Assembly: GCF_022835695.1 (NCBI RefSeq)
Contig: NZ_BQUV01000013.1
Span: 62,001 to 126,000, forward strand
DNA length: 64,000 nucleotides
Direction of reading: 5' to 3'
DNA from: Bradyrhizobium sp. Ce-3
GTDB taxonomy: Bacteria > Pseudomonadota > Alphaproteobacteria > Rhizobiales > Xanthobacteraceae
The position numbers and the translations under genes were made by a program. Positions 1 to 8,721 of this stretch are shown in pieces. Under the pieces are notes generated by a model that saw only the letters and a list, made by a program, of their open reading frames with translations, was not told the DNA's origin and searched no databases. Within the stretch, counting starts at the first letter, position 1; the number at the start of each line of letters is the position of its first letter.

Positions 1-399
1 TTGCCGGGCGAGACACCGCAGCAGGCGATGCGTGGCATCGAGGACTGCCTGGCCGAGGCGCACAAGGCGGACGCATTCCTGTCCGACAATCCGGCCGAGC
101 TGGTGTGGAGCGGCTTTCAGGCGGACGCCGCGGTGTGCGAGCCCGGCAGCGATGCGGAAGCGGCTCTGTCGGCGGCCCATCATTCCATCTTCCAGGCTCC
201 GATGCAGGAGCGCCTATCTACGGCCGTCAACGACACCCGCTATTATTGCGTCGATTACGGCATCCCTGCGCTTTGCTACGGTCCTTACGGTGTCGGCCCA
301 CATGCGTTCAACGAACGCGTCGAGCTCGACAGTCTTCGCAAGACAACGCAGAGCATTGCACTGTTCGTCGCCAATTGGTGCGGCGTGGTGAAGGCGTGA
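1..399 (+). CDS. M20-family peptidase/deacylase, C-terminal part
   Basis: The frame is open from the first base, so the gene is cut by the window edge and only the last 132 residues are present. The fragment starts in a stretch LPGETPQQAMRGIEDCL that looks like the end of the M20 dimerisation (lid) domain and ends with the last part of the catalytic domain (YGIPALCYGPYGVGPHAFNE), where M20/ArgE/DapE enzymes carry a conserved metal-ligand His; H101 in PHAFNE fits that role. Members hydrolyse N-acyl amino acids or peptides using two zinc ions. It lies 264 bp upstream of a peptide ABC transporter on the same strand, which suggests a shared catabolic role. The exact substrate cannot be told. Confidence 0.8.
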   Translation: MPGETPQQAMRGIEDCLAEAHKADAFLSDNPAELVWSGFQADAAVCEPGSDAEAALSAAHHSIFQAPMQERLSTAVNDTRYYCVDYGIPALCYGPYGVGPHAFNERVELDSLRKTTQSIALFVANWCGVVKA

Positions 400-514
400 A
401 TGAACTCGTCGTTTCTGGTCGGTGGCACACGACGACGAGTGCAATTCGAAATAGCAGCTTCAAACCAAAGGAGGGCTCCGACGGCCCGAACCGCGCCTTG
501 ATATAACGTCGCCA

Positions 515-531
515 TTGGCACAGTATTTGCC
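515..531 (+). promoter_or_regulatory. Candidate sigma-54 (RpoN) promoter of the peptide transporter operon
   Basis: The sequence TTGGCACAGTATTTGCC has TGGCAC at -24 and TTGC at -12 with exactly ten bases between the GG and GC dinucleotides, the invariant sigma-54 spacing. Transcription would begin near 542, about 120 bp before the first permease start. No enhancer site or bacterial enhancer-binding protein gene is recognisable next to it. The match is strong by eye, but function is inferred. Confidence 0.6.
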
Positions 532-603
532 TGCAAATTCATCACGTTCGCGCTGGCTTTGAGACAAGGCGCAGAAGCGCATGAGACACATCACGGGGAC
601 ACC

Positions 604-657
604 ATGAGTATGATGCCGCCCAGGCTTCGCTTCGCACCATCTGACGGCAGGAGATAG
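604..657 (+). other. Possible 17-codon leader ORF before the permease gene
   Basis: An ATG at 604 opens a short frame (MSMMPPRLRFAPSDGRR) that stops at TAG 655-657, six bases before the permease ATG, with its stop codon inside the likely ribosome-binding region (GGCAGGAGATAG). No good Shine-Dalgarno precedes it. It could be chance; a translated leader would couple to the downstream gene. Confidence 0.15.
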
Positions 658-662
658 CAGCG

Positions 663-1604
663 ATGCTCGGATATCTGCTTCGCCGCATCCTCGCCGCCAT
701 TCCCGTGATGGGCGTGGTGGCCCTGTTCGTGTTCCTGTTGCTGCGGCTGACGCCGGGCGACCCCGCTGCAATCCTCGCCGGCGACAATGCGACGCCCGAA
801 CAGCTCGAACGCATCCGCACCTCGCTGGGTCTCAACGAGCCGATCTACATCCAGTTCTACACCTGGGTCGCAAAGCTCTTGCACGGCGACCTCGGCGTTT
901 CCCTGATCTCGAACAAGCCGATCCTCGAGATGATCGGCCCGCGCCTCGAACCGTCGATCTCGGTCGCGCTCGCCACCATCATCCTCTCGATCCTGGTCGC
1001 GGTGCCGCTCGGCGTGATCGCGGCGTGGAAGCACGGCACCTGGATCGACCGCTTCGTGATGGGGCTGTCGGTGCTCGGCTTCTCGGTGCCGGTGTTCGTG
1101 ATCGGCTATGTGCTGATCCAGGTGTTTGCGATCGATCTGCGCTGGGTGCCGGTGCAGGGCTTCAAGAGCATCTCGGCCGGCTTCGGCCCGTTCTTCGAGC
1201 GCATCATCCTGCCGACCTGCACGCTCTCCTTCGTCTATGTCGCGCTGATCGCGCGCATGACGCGGGCCTCGATGCTCGACGTGCTCGGTGAGGATTACGT
1301 GCGAACCGCGCGCGCCAAGGGCATCGGCGAGACCGGCGTGCTGCTGCGCCATGCGCTGCGCAATGCCGCGGTGCCGGTCATCACCGTGATCGGTTCCGGC
1401 TTCGCGCTGCTGATCTCCGGCGTCGTCGTCACCGAAAGCGTGTTCAATCTGCCCGGCATCGGCCGCCTCACCGTCGATGCGGTGCTGGCGCGCGACTATC
1501 CGGTGATCCAGGCCATGATCCTCCTGACGTCGGGTATCTATGTCGCGGTCAATCTGTTGATCGACCTCGCCTACACCCTGCTCGATCCTCGTATCCGGTA
1601 CTGA
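663..1604 (+). CDS. Peptide ABC transporter permease, DppB/OppB type
   Basis: This 313-residue inner-membrane protein is the first permease of a peptide/nickel-class (family 5) ABC importer. It has an N-terminal anchor helix (about 9-30), a long periplasmic stretch, then five further hydrophobic segments. The cytoplasmic EAA coupling loop that contacts the ATPase is at about 210-235 (EDYVRTARAKG at 210-220, then LRHALRNAAVPV), typical of DppB. The length is normal. It is the first gene of a three-gene operon; the next gene begins three bases after its stop. No substrate-binding protein gene sits in the operon inside the window, so the ligand is unknown. Confidence 0.93.
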   Translation: MLGYLLRRILAAIPVMGVVALFVFLLLRLTPGDPAAILAGDNATPEQLERIRTSLGLNEPIYIQFYTWVAKLLHGDLGVSLISNKPILEMIGPRLEPSISVALATIILSILVAVPLGVIAAWKHGTWIDRFVMGLSVLGFSVPVFVIGYVLIQVFAIDLRWVPVQGFKSISAGFGPFFERIILPTCTLSFVYVALIARMTRASMLDVLGEDYVRTARAKGIGETGVLLRHALRNAAVPVITVIGSGFALLISGVVVTESVFNLPGIGRLTVDAVLARDYPVIQAMILLTSGIYVAVNLLIDLAYTLLDPRIRY

Positions 1605-1607
1605 GCA

Positions 1608-2495
1608 ATGGCGATCGAAACCCTTCCCGAATCCTCCATCCCCGTCACCCGGCCGTTCCGCGTCAAGTTCGGCTTCCTGACCTCGACGCCGATCATCGCG
1701 GTTGCGACGATCTGCCTCGCCCTCATCATCCTGATGGCGATCTTCGCGCCGCTGCTTGCGCCGCACGATCCGCTGCTGCTGACACCGTCGCAACGGCTGA
1801 AGCCGTCGAGCGCGCAATATCTGCTCGGCACCGACGCCTATGGACGCGACCTGTTGTCGCGCATCATCTACGGTGCTCGGATCTCGCTGGTGATCGGGCT
1901 CGGCTCCGCGGTCTTCTCGATCGTCGTCGGCCTCCTGATCGGCCTCGTCGCCGGCTTCTTCCGCTGGGTCGACGCGGTGTTGATGCGGGTGATGGACGGG
2001 CTGATGGCGATCCCCGCCATACTGCTCGCGATCGCCGTGGTGTCGCTGTCGGGCGCCAGCATCTGGACCGTGATGGTCGCGATCACCATCCCGGAAATCC
2101 CGCGCGTGGCGCGGCTGGTGCGCTCGGTGGTGCTGACCGCGCGCGAGGAGCCCTATGTCGAGGCCGCGATCTCGCTCGGCTCCAGCCTGCCGAAGATCAT
2201 GTGGCGGCATTTGATGCCGAACACGATCGCGCCGCTGATCGTGCAAGGCACCTATGTCTGCGCATCGGCGATCCTGACCGAGGCGATCCTGTCGTTCCTC
2301 GGCGCCGGCATCTCGCCGGAAACGCCGACCTGGGGCAACATCATGGCCGAGGGCCGCGCCTTCTTCCAGGTCAAGCCGTCGCTGATCTTCTGGCCGGGAC
2401 TGCTGCTCTCGATCGCCATTCTCAGCATCAATCTGATCGGCGACGCCGCGCGCGACGCGCTCGATCCCCGCATGAAACAGCGTGAGGGCAAGTGA
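1608..2495 (+). CDS. Peptide ABC transporter permease, DppC/OppC type
   Basis: This 295-residue second permease forms the membrane channel with the preceding DppB-type protein. A first transmembrane segment at about 26-48 is followed by the DppC-typical periplasmic motif LLGTDAYGRDLLSR (about 72-85) and five further helices. The EAA loop is at about 180-205 (EEPYVEAAISLG then WRHLMPNTIAPLI). The start ATG lies four bases after the upstream TGA, and its own TGA overlaps the GTG start of the ATPase gene, so the three proteins are probably translationally coupled. The length is usual for the family. Confidence 0.93.
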   Translation: MAIETLPESSIPVTRPFRVKFGFLTSTPIIAVATICLALIILMAIFAPLLAPHDPLLLTPSQRLKPSSAQYLLGTDAYGRDLLSRIIYGARISLVIGLGSAVFSIVVGLLIGLVAGFFRWVDAVLMRVMDGLMAIPAILLAIAVVSLSGASIWTVMVAITIPEIPRVARLVRSVVLTAREEPYVEAAISLGSSLPKIMWRHLMPNTIAPLIVQGTYVCASAILTEAILSFLGAGISPETPTWGNIMAEGRAFFQVKPSLIFWPGLLLSIAILSINLIGDAARDALDPRMKQREGK

Positions 2496-4156
2496 CCAAC
2501 ACCAACTCTTCCAACGTCGTCCTCGACATCAGCAATCTCGTCGTCGGCCTCGGCCGCAAGGCGGACGCGCATCGCATCATCGACGACCTGTCGCTGCAGG
2601 TGCGCGAGGGCGAGACGCTGTGCCTGGTCGGCGAAAGCGGCTCGGGCAAGTCGGTGACCTCCCTGACCACGATGGGCCTGCTGCAGAAGGGCACGCTGGT
2701 GCCGTCGGGCGGCAGCGTCAAGCTGGTCGGCGAGGAACTGCTCACCGCCAGCGACCGCCGGCTGCGGCAGTTGCGCGCCACGCGGATGGCGATGATCTTC
2801 CAGGAGCCGATGACCGCGCTCAATCCGGTCGTGCCGGTCGGCCGCCAGATCGACGAGGTGCTGCGCGCCCATACGGATCTCGATGCCCGCGCGCGGCGCC
2901 AGAAGATCCTGGCGATGATGGAGCATGTGCGGCTGCCCGACGTGCAGCGCATCTTCTCCTCCTACCCGCACCGTCTCTCGGGCGGCCAGCGCCAGCGCAT
3001 CATGATCGCGATGGCACTGGTGCTGGAGCCGAAGCTCCTGATCGCGGACGAGCCGACCACGGCGCTCGACGTCACCACCCAGAAGCAGATCCTCACCCTG
3101 ATCCGCGACCTGCAGCGCGATCACGGCACGGCCGTGCTGTTCATCACCCACGACATGGGCGTGGTGGCCGAGATCGCCGACCGCGTCGCGGTGATGCGGC
3201 ACGGCCGGCTGGTCGAAACCGGTCCGCTGCAGGACGTGCTGCGCAAACCGACGATGGAGTACACCCGCAACCTGTTGTCCTCGGTGCCGAGCCTCGTGCC
3301 GCGCGCGCCGCGGCCGGAGACGACCGAGCCGGTGGTGCTGGAGGCCAACGAGCTCAGCAAGGTCTATCGGGAGCGGTCGCTGTACGGCAAAGCCCGCGAG
3401 GTCGCCGCCGCCAGCAACGTCACCCTCACCTTGCGCAAGGGCCGCACGCTCGGCATCGTCGGCGAAAGCGGCTCCGGCAAATCGACGGTGGCGCGCTGCA
3501 TCGTCCGCCTGATCGACCCGACCTCGGGCGGGGTGCGGCTCGCCGGCCGCGAGATCTCCGACCTGTCGCGCCGGCTGCTGCAGCCGCATCGCCAGAAAAT
3601 CCAGATCATCTTCCAGGACCCCTACCGCTCGCTCAACCCGCGCGTCACCGTCGGCGAGAGCATCGCGGAAGGCCCGATCAATTACGGCATGCCGCGCAAG
3701 GACGCGCTGGCGCGGGCCCGCGAGCTGCTCGAGCTGGTCCATTTGCCGCCCGATGCCATCTCGCGCTATCCGCACCAGTTCTCCGGCGGCCAGCGTCAGC
3801 GCATCGCGATCGCGCGCGCGCTGGCGCTCGATCCCGACGTGCTGGTCGCGGACGAGGCGGTGTCCGCGCTCGACGTCTCGGTGCAGGCGCAGGTTCTCGA
3901 TCTGCTGGACGAGATCCAGCGGCGGCTTGGCATCGCGCTGCTGTTCATCACGCATGATTTGCGCGTCGCCGCACAAATCTGCGACGACGTCGCCGTGATG
4001 CAGCATGGCCGTGTCGTGGAACAAGGACCGGCCGCCGAGGTGCTGACCAATCCGCAACAGGCCTATACCCGCGCGCTGCTCGATGCGGCGCCCGGTCGCG
4101 GCTGGGATTTTGCGAATTTCCGCCCGGTATCGGAAGGCCTCGCGGCGACGGCCTAG
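2492..4156 (+). CDS. Fused peptide ABC transporter ATPase (DppD-DppF type)
   Basis: This 554-residue protein carries two complete ABC ATPase domains in one chain. The first has Walker A GESGSGKS at 47-54, LSGGQRQR and LLIADEPTTALDVTTQ; the second has Walker A GESGSGKS at 324-331, FSGGQRQR and VLVADEAVSALDVSVQ. Dpp/Opp systems often use two separate proteins, while fused forms (as in GsiA or YejF) are known. Note that the second Walker B reads DEAVSALD rather than DEPVSALD; the catalytic Glu is kept. The GTG start at 2492 overlaps the TGA of the permease gene. It powers import by the two upstream permeases and ends the operon. Confidence 0.93.
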   Translation: MTNTNSSNVVLDISNLVVGLGRKADAHRIIDDLSLQVREGETLCLVGESGSGKSVTSLTTMGLLQKGTLVPSGGSVKLVGEELLTASDRRLRQLRATRMAMIFQEPMTALNPVVPVGRQIDEVLRAHTDLDARARRQKILAMMEHVRLPDVQRIFSSYPHRLSGGQRQRIMIAMALVLEPKLLIADEPTTALDVTTQKQILTLIRDLQRDHGTAVLFITHDMGVVAEIADRVAVMRHGRLVETGPLQDVLRKPTMEYTRNLLSSVPSLVPRAPRPETTEPVVLEANELSKVYRERSLYGKAREVAAASNVTLTLRKGRTLGIVGESGSGKSTVARCIVRLIDPTSGGVRLAGREISDLSRRLLQPHRQKIQIIFQDPYRSLNPRVTVGESIAEGPINYGMPRKDALARARELLELVHLPPDAISRYPHQFSGGQRQRIAIARALALDPDVLVADEAVSALDVSVQAQVLDLLDEIQRRLGIALLFITHDLRVAAQICDDVAVMQHGRVVEQGPAAEVLTNPQQAYTRALLDAAPGRGWDFANFRPVSEGLAATA

Positions 4157-4170
4157 GTCTTTGGTATTCC

Positions 4171-4256
4171 GTAGCCCGGATGGAGCGAAAGCGAAATCCG
4201 GGTCGGTCCATCCGGCGCGCAGGTCCCCGGATTGCGCTTCGCTCCATCCGGGCTAC
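4171..4256. repeat. Dispersed palindrome, family A, copy 1
   Basis: This 86-bp imperfect inverted repeat runs from GTAGCCCGGATGGAGCG to CGCTCCATCCGGGCTAC. The same element recurs at 27568-27652 in this window. It fills most of the 319-bp gap between the transporter ATPase and the M81 gene; the rest of that gap (to 4475) shows no gene. The position after an operon end suits a REP-like element that may also act as a transcript end. Confidence 0.85.
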
Positions 4257-4475
4257 GCAGCTCGCAATGACGGACTGCGCTGAGGGCATGCAAATCCGGA
4301 AGTGCTCGACGGCTTGCGCTTGGCGCGACGACACGCTTAACGTCGCGCGCCAGAGCTTGGCCCGAACGGCGGACACCGGTCCTCCCGAAAGCTCACGCTC
4401 CAACCAACGAGCTGCGATCATGACGCACGCCGTCCTGATCGCATCGTGATCGAAGAAACGTACGAGACCAACTTG

Positions 4476-5996
4476 ATGACCCGCATTGCCATCGGCGGCT
4501 TCCTGCACGAGACCAACACCTTCGCACCGACGAAGGCAACCTATGACGACTTCGTGCATGGCGGCGGCTGGCCGTCGATGACGCACGGCACCGAGGTGCT
4601 CAAGGTCATGCGCAAGATCAATGCCGGCCTCGCCGGCTTTGTCGAGGCGGCGGAAGCCAATGGCTGGGAGCTGGTGCCGACGATTGCCACCGGTGCGACC
4701 CCATCGGCACATGTGACGAAGGATGCCTTCGAGCGGATCGTCAAGGAGATCGTCGACGGCATCGTCGCGGCCGGGCCGATCGATGGCGTCTATCTCGACC
4801 TGCACGGCGCCATGGTGACCGAGCACCATGACGACGGCGAAGGCGAAATCCTCGCCCGCGTGCGCAAGGCGATCGGCAAGGACATTCCGCTGGTTGCGAG
4901 CCTCGATCTGCATGCGAACGTCTCACCCGAGATGATCGAACACGCCGATGCGCTGATCGCCTATCGAACCTATCCGCATGTCGACATGGCCGACACCGGC
5001 CGTGCCTGCGCCAGGCATCTGGCGCTGTTGCTGAAGACAAAACAACGGCTTGCAAAGGCATTCCGGCAATTGCCGTTCCTGATCGCGATCAGCTGGCAGT
5101 GCACCAACGACCAGCCGGCCAAGGGCATCTATCAGAGGCTTGCGGCGCTCGAGAGCGACGCGGTTCCGACGCTTTCCTTCGCGTTCGGCTTCCCTGCCGC
5201 CGATATCAGGGACTGCGGCCCGAGCGTATTCGCCTACGGCCGGACCCAAGCCGATGCCGACGCTGCCGCCGACAGCATCGTCGCACTGGTCGAAAGTCAT
5301 GAGAACGATTTCGACGGCCCGATCTATTCGCCCGACGAGGGCGTCCTGCTCGCGATGAAGCTGGCGGAATCGGCGTCGAAGCCGATCGTCATCGCCGACA
5401 CCCAGGACAATCCCGGCGCCGGCGGCAATTCCGACACCACCGGCATGTTGCGGGCGCTGGTGCGCAACGGAGCAAGTGCCGCCACCGGCGTGATCTGCGA
5501 CCCGCAATCGGCGCGCGCTGCGCACGCGGCCGGCGTCGGCGCGACGCTCACGCTCGATCTCGGCGGCAAGTCCGGTATTCCGGGCGATACGCCATATCGC
5601 GAAACCTTTGTCGTCGAGAAGCTCTCGGACGGCAGGTTCGTCGCGCCAGGGCCATTCTACGGCGGCCGCGACATGGATATGGGGCCGTCCGCCTGCCTGC
5701 GGATCGGCGACGTCCGGGTCGTGGTCGGCTCCTACAAGGCCCAGCTTGCCGACCAGGCGATGTACCGCTATGTCGGCATCGAGCCGACCGCGCAGAAGAT
5801 CCTGGTCAACAAGAGCTCGGTGCATTTCCGCGCCGATTTCGAGCCGATCGCCGAGAAACTGCTGATCTGCGCCGCGCCCGGCCCGATGCCGGCCGACACC
5901 GCCACACTGCCGTGGAAACATTTGCGGCCGGGCATTCGTATCAAGCCTAACGGCCCCGCCTTCACCCCCTCCTCCCCATCACGGACAAACGGATAG
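4476..5996 (+). CDS. M81 family metallopeptidase, MlrC (microcystinase C) type
   Basis: This 506-residue protein begins MTRIAIGGFLHETNTF, the hallmark start of the MlrC family. The ATG at 4476 is preferred to the in-frame GTG at 4476-30 because the family begins here. Family motifs include DLHGAM at 108-113, DLHAN at 144-148, YRTYPHVD at 163-170 and DNPGAGGNSDTTG further on; the His and Asp residues in them are probable zinc ligands. MlrC opens or trims the linear products of microcystin breakdown in sphingomonads, but most relatives have unknown peptide or amide substrates. It precedes an M20 amidohydrolase and an amidase and follows a peptide importer, so a short-peptide or cyclic-amide substrate is likely. 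Confidence 0.88.
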   Translation: MTRIAIGGFLHETNTFAPTKATYDDFVHGGGWPSMTHGTEVLKVMRKINAGLAGFVEAAEANGWELVPTIATGATPSAHVTKDAFERIVKEIVDGIVAAGPIDGVYLDLHGAMVTEHHDDGEGEILARVRKAIGKDIPLVASLDLHANVSPEMIEHADALIAYRTYPHVDMADTGRACARHLALLLKTKQRLAKAFRQLPFLIAISWQCTNDQPAKGIYQRLAALESDAVPTLSFAFGFPAADIRDCGPSVFAYGRTQADADAAADSIVALVESHENDFDGPIYSPDEGVLLAMKLAESASKPIVIADTQDNPGAGGNSDTTGMLRALVRNGASAATGVICDPQSARAAHAAGVGATLTLDLGGKSGIPGDTPYRETFVVEKLSDGRFVAPGPFYGGRDMDMGPSACLRIGDVRVVVGSYKAQLADQAMYRYVGIEPTAQKILVNKSSVHFRADFEPIAEKLLICAAPGPMPADTATLPWKHLRPGIRIKPNGPAFTPSSPSRTNG

Positions 5997-6001
5997 AGAT
6001 C

Positions 6002-7174
6002 ATGCCGACCATTGAGCGCATCGACAGTTTTGCCGACGAACTCACCGCCATCAGACGGGATCTGCATGCGCATCCCGAGATCGGCTTCGAGGAGGTCCGT
6101 ACCTCGGGCATCGTCGCCGACAAGCTGACGAGCTGGGGCATCGAGGTGCATCGCGGCCTCGGCGGCACCGGCGTGGTCGGCGTGCTCAAGGGCAAGGGCA
6201 ACAGCTCGAAGAAGATCGGCCTGCGCGCCGACATGGACGCGCTGCCGATGGAGGAGAACACCAATCTGAAGTGGCGTTCCACCATTCCCGGCCGCTTCCA
6301 CGGCTGCGGCCATGACGGCCACACCACGATGCTGCTTGGCACGGCGCGCTATCTCGCCGAGACCCGCAATTTCGACGGCACCGTACACTTCATCTTCCAG
6401 CCGGCCGAGGAAGGCCTCGGCGGCGCCCGTGCCATGATCAAGGACGGCCTGTTCAAGCAGTTCCCCTGCGACGAGGTCTACGGCCTGCACAATGCGCCCG
6501 ACCTCAACCATGGCGAGATCGCGATCCTGCCGGGCCCGGCGATGGCCGCGGCCGACTTCTTCGACATCAGGATCCAGGGCTACGGCGCCCATGGTGCGAT
6601 GCCGGAGCGCTCCAAGGACGCGGTCGTGATCGCAATGACGCTCGGACAGGCGTTGCAGTCGATCGTCAGCCGCAACGTCGATCCGCTGCAGGCTGCGGTG
6701 CTGTCGATCACGCAGATCCATTCCGGGTCGGCGTACAACGTGATTCCCGGCGAAGCCTGGATGTGCGGCACGGTGCGCTGCTTCTCCGACGAGATCCGTG
6801 AGCTGATCCGCAAGCGCATGCGCGAAATCGCCGCCGGCTTTGCGGTGGCCTATGGCGCCGAAATCTCGGTCGAGATCCGCGACGGCTTCAGCGTGCTGGT
6901 CAACCAGGAAGAGCAGTCCCGCGTCGTCGAGGAAGTCGCGCGCACCGTGGTCGATCCGGCCAAGGTGATCACCCGCTCGACGCCCAAGATGGGCAGCGAA
7001 GACTTTGCCGACATGATGCAGGCCATTCCCGGCGCGTATTTCTGGGTCGGCCATGACGGTTCAGTGCCCGTGCACAATCCCGGTTACGTTCTCGACGACA
7101 AGATCCTGCCGATCGGCGCCAGCATGTTCGCCCGCATCATCGAGAAACGTATGCCGGCAGGTGCGCATGCATAA
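6002..7174 (+). CDS. M20 amidohydrolase (hippurate hydrolase/aminoacylase type)
   Basis: This 390-residue cytosolic zinc enzyme belongs to the HipO/IAA-amino-acid-hydrolase branch of M20. Visible motifs are DLHAHPEIGFEE near 19-30, RADMDALPMEE at about 75-85, FHGCGHDGHT at about 99-108, the catalytic Glu pair in QPAEEGLGG and the late metal-site motif MGSEDFADM. It should release an amino acid from an N-acyl conjugate or act on a small peptide. It starts five bases after the M81 stop and overlaps the following amidase by eight bases (7167-7174), so the three form one transcription unit. A second M20 gene ends at 399. Confidence 0.92.
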   Translation: MPTIERIDSFADELTAIRRDLHAHPEIGFEEVRTSGIVADKLTSWGIEVHRGLGGTGVVGVLKGKGNSSKKIGLRADMDALPMEENTNLKWRSTIPGRFHGCGHDGHTTMLLGTARYLAETRNFDGTVHFIFQPAEEGLGGARAMIKDGLFKQFPCDEVYGLHNAPDLNHGEIAILPGPAMAAADFFDIRIQGYGAHGAMPERSKDAVVIAMTLGQALQSIVSRNVDPLQAAVLSITQIHSGSAYNVIPGEAWMCGTVRCFSDEIRELIRKRMREIAAGFAVAYGAEISVEIRDGFSVLVNQEEQSRVVEEVARTVVDPAKVITRSTPKMGSEDFADMMQAIPGAYFWVGHDGSVPVHNPGYVLDDKILPIGASMFARIIEKRMPAGAHA

Positions 7175-8585
7175 GCCGAAAGCGGACGCCATCACGTCGC
7201 TGCACGATCTCTCGGCCGCCGACCTGCTCGCCGGCTATCGTGCCAAGCAGTTCTCGCCCTCCGAGGTGCTGGAGGACATCATCTCCCAGGTCGCGACCTG
7301 GGAGCCGCACATCAAGGCGCTGTACCTGTACGACCCCGACGGCGCGCGCAAGGTCGCCAGGACCGCGACCGAGCGCTGGCAGCAGAGCGAGCCGGCCGGC
7401 ACGCTCGATGGCGTGCCCGTCACGATCAAGGACAATGTCGCCACCAAGGGCCAGCCGATGCCGCTGGGTGCGGCGAGCGTCAAGCTCGCGCCCGCCGAGA
7501 AGGATGCACCGCCGGCCGCGCGGCTGCGCGAAGCCGGCTGTGTGATCTTCTCCAAGACCACGATGCCGGATTACGGCATGCTATCGTCGGGCCTGTCGTC
7601 GTTCCATCCCCTCACCCGCAATCCCTGGGATGTCAGCAAGAACCCCGGCGGCTCGAGCGCCGGCGCGGGCGCGGCCGGTGCGGCCGGCTACGGCCCGCTG
7701 CATCTCGGCACCGATATCGGCGGCTCGGTGCGGCTGCCCGCCTCGTGGTGCGGCCTCGTCGCGCTGAAGCCGAGCCTCGGCCGCGTGCCGATCGATCCGC
7801 CCTATGTCGGCCGCGTCGCCGGTCCGATGACCCGCACCGTCGACGACGCCGCGCTGATGATGAGCGTGCTGTCGCGCCCCGACCGCCGCGACGGCATGAG
7901 CCTGCCGGCGCTGGAAGTGAACTGGAAGGCGCTGGAGAAGTCGCCGCGCAAGCTGCGCATCGGCCTGATGCTCGATGCCGGATCCGGCCAGAAGGTCGAG
8001 AAGGACGTTCGCGAGGTCGTGGTCAAGGCGGCGAAGGCGTTCGAATCCGCCGGCGCCGTCATCACCGAGATCGACGGCATCCTGACGCCCGAGATGCTCG
8101 AAGGGCTCGACAATTTCTGGCGCGCACGGACCTGGGACGAACTGTCGAAACTGTCGCCGGCCGATCGCGGCAAGACCCTGCCATACATCCTCAACTGGGC
8201 CGAGGCCGGTGCAAAGCTCTCTGGCGTCGATGTGGTGCGCGGCTTCAATCAGACGATGGCGATCCGCGCAGCCGCCGCAAAACTGTTCTGCGAGGTCGAC
8301 TACGTGATCTCGCCGGTGTCGCCGGTGGTAAATTTCCCGGCGGAGTTCGCAGCACCGCTCAACGACCCCGCGAAGCCGTTCGAGCACATCTGCTTTACCG
8401 TGCCGTGGAATATGTCGGAAAATCCCGCGCTGTCGATCAACGCCGGCTACGACAAGAAGGGTTTTCCGATCGGCGTCCAGATCATCGGCCGCCGCTTCGA
8501 CGACATCGGCGTGCTCGGCATGGGCAAGGCGTTCGAAGGCCTGCGCGGCCCGCAGAAGCCGTGGCCCGCGCCGCCGAAGAAGTAG
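7167..8585 (+). CDS. Amidase (amidase-signature family)
   Basis: This 472-residue amidohydrolase has the Ser-cisSer-Lys triad visible: Lys88 in TIKDN, cis-Ser163 in the GGSSAG loop and nucleophile Ser187 in DIGGSVR. The ATG at 7167 was chosen because the coding pattern begins at MHKPKADAITSLHDLSA and because it overlaps the M20 stop by eight bases, a coupling pattern; upstream in-frame codons lie inside the M20 gene. The GatA/AtzF/fatty-amide family hydrolyses amide or carbamate bonds. With the M20 and M81 enzymes it probably completes breakdown of an imported amide-containing compound. Confidence 0.93.
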   Translation: MHKPKADAITSLHDLSAADLLAGYRAKQFSPSEVLEDIISQVATWEPHIKALYLYDPDGARKVARTATERWQQSEPAGTLDGVPVTIKDNVATKGQPMPLGAASVKLAPAEKDAPPAARLREAGCVIFSKTTMPDYGMLSSGLSSFHPLTRNPWDVSKNPGGSSAGAGAAGAAGYGPLHLGTDIGGSVRLPASWCGLVALKPSLGRVPIDPPYVGRVAGPMTRTVDDAALMMSVLSRPDRRDGMSLPALEVNWKALEKSPRKLRIGLMLDAGSGQKVEKDVREVVVKAAKAFESAGAVITEIDGILTPEMLEGLDNFWRARTWDELSKLSPADRGKTLPYILNWAEAGAKLSGVDVVRGFNQTMAIRAAAAKLFCEVDYVISPVSPVVNFPAEFAAPLNDPAKPFEHICFTVPWNMSENPALSINAGYDKKGFPIGVQIIGRRFDDIGVLGMGKAFEGLRGPQKPWPAPPKK

Positions 8586-8721
8586 CGCCTCAACGCAAGT
8601 TGCGATGCGCGGGACCAAGCCTGCGCATCCCTCTCCTTCACAAGGGATGATTGCCGGGTTAACTGGATGGAGACGCGCGCCAGCGCCGTTCATTCAAGAA
8701 AACCGAGAGGAAATCATCCCC

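Noticed and set aside
591-4057. Two very long minus-strand open frames antisense to the peptide transporter operon
   Set aside because: They are rich in Arg, His, Asp and Gln, show no domain, and lie opposite genes with clear ABC motifs; this is the usual shadow effect of high GC third positions.
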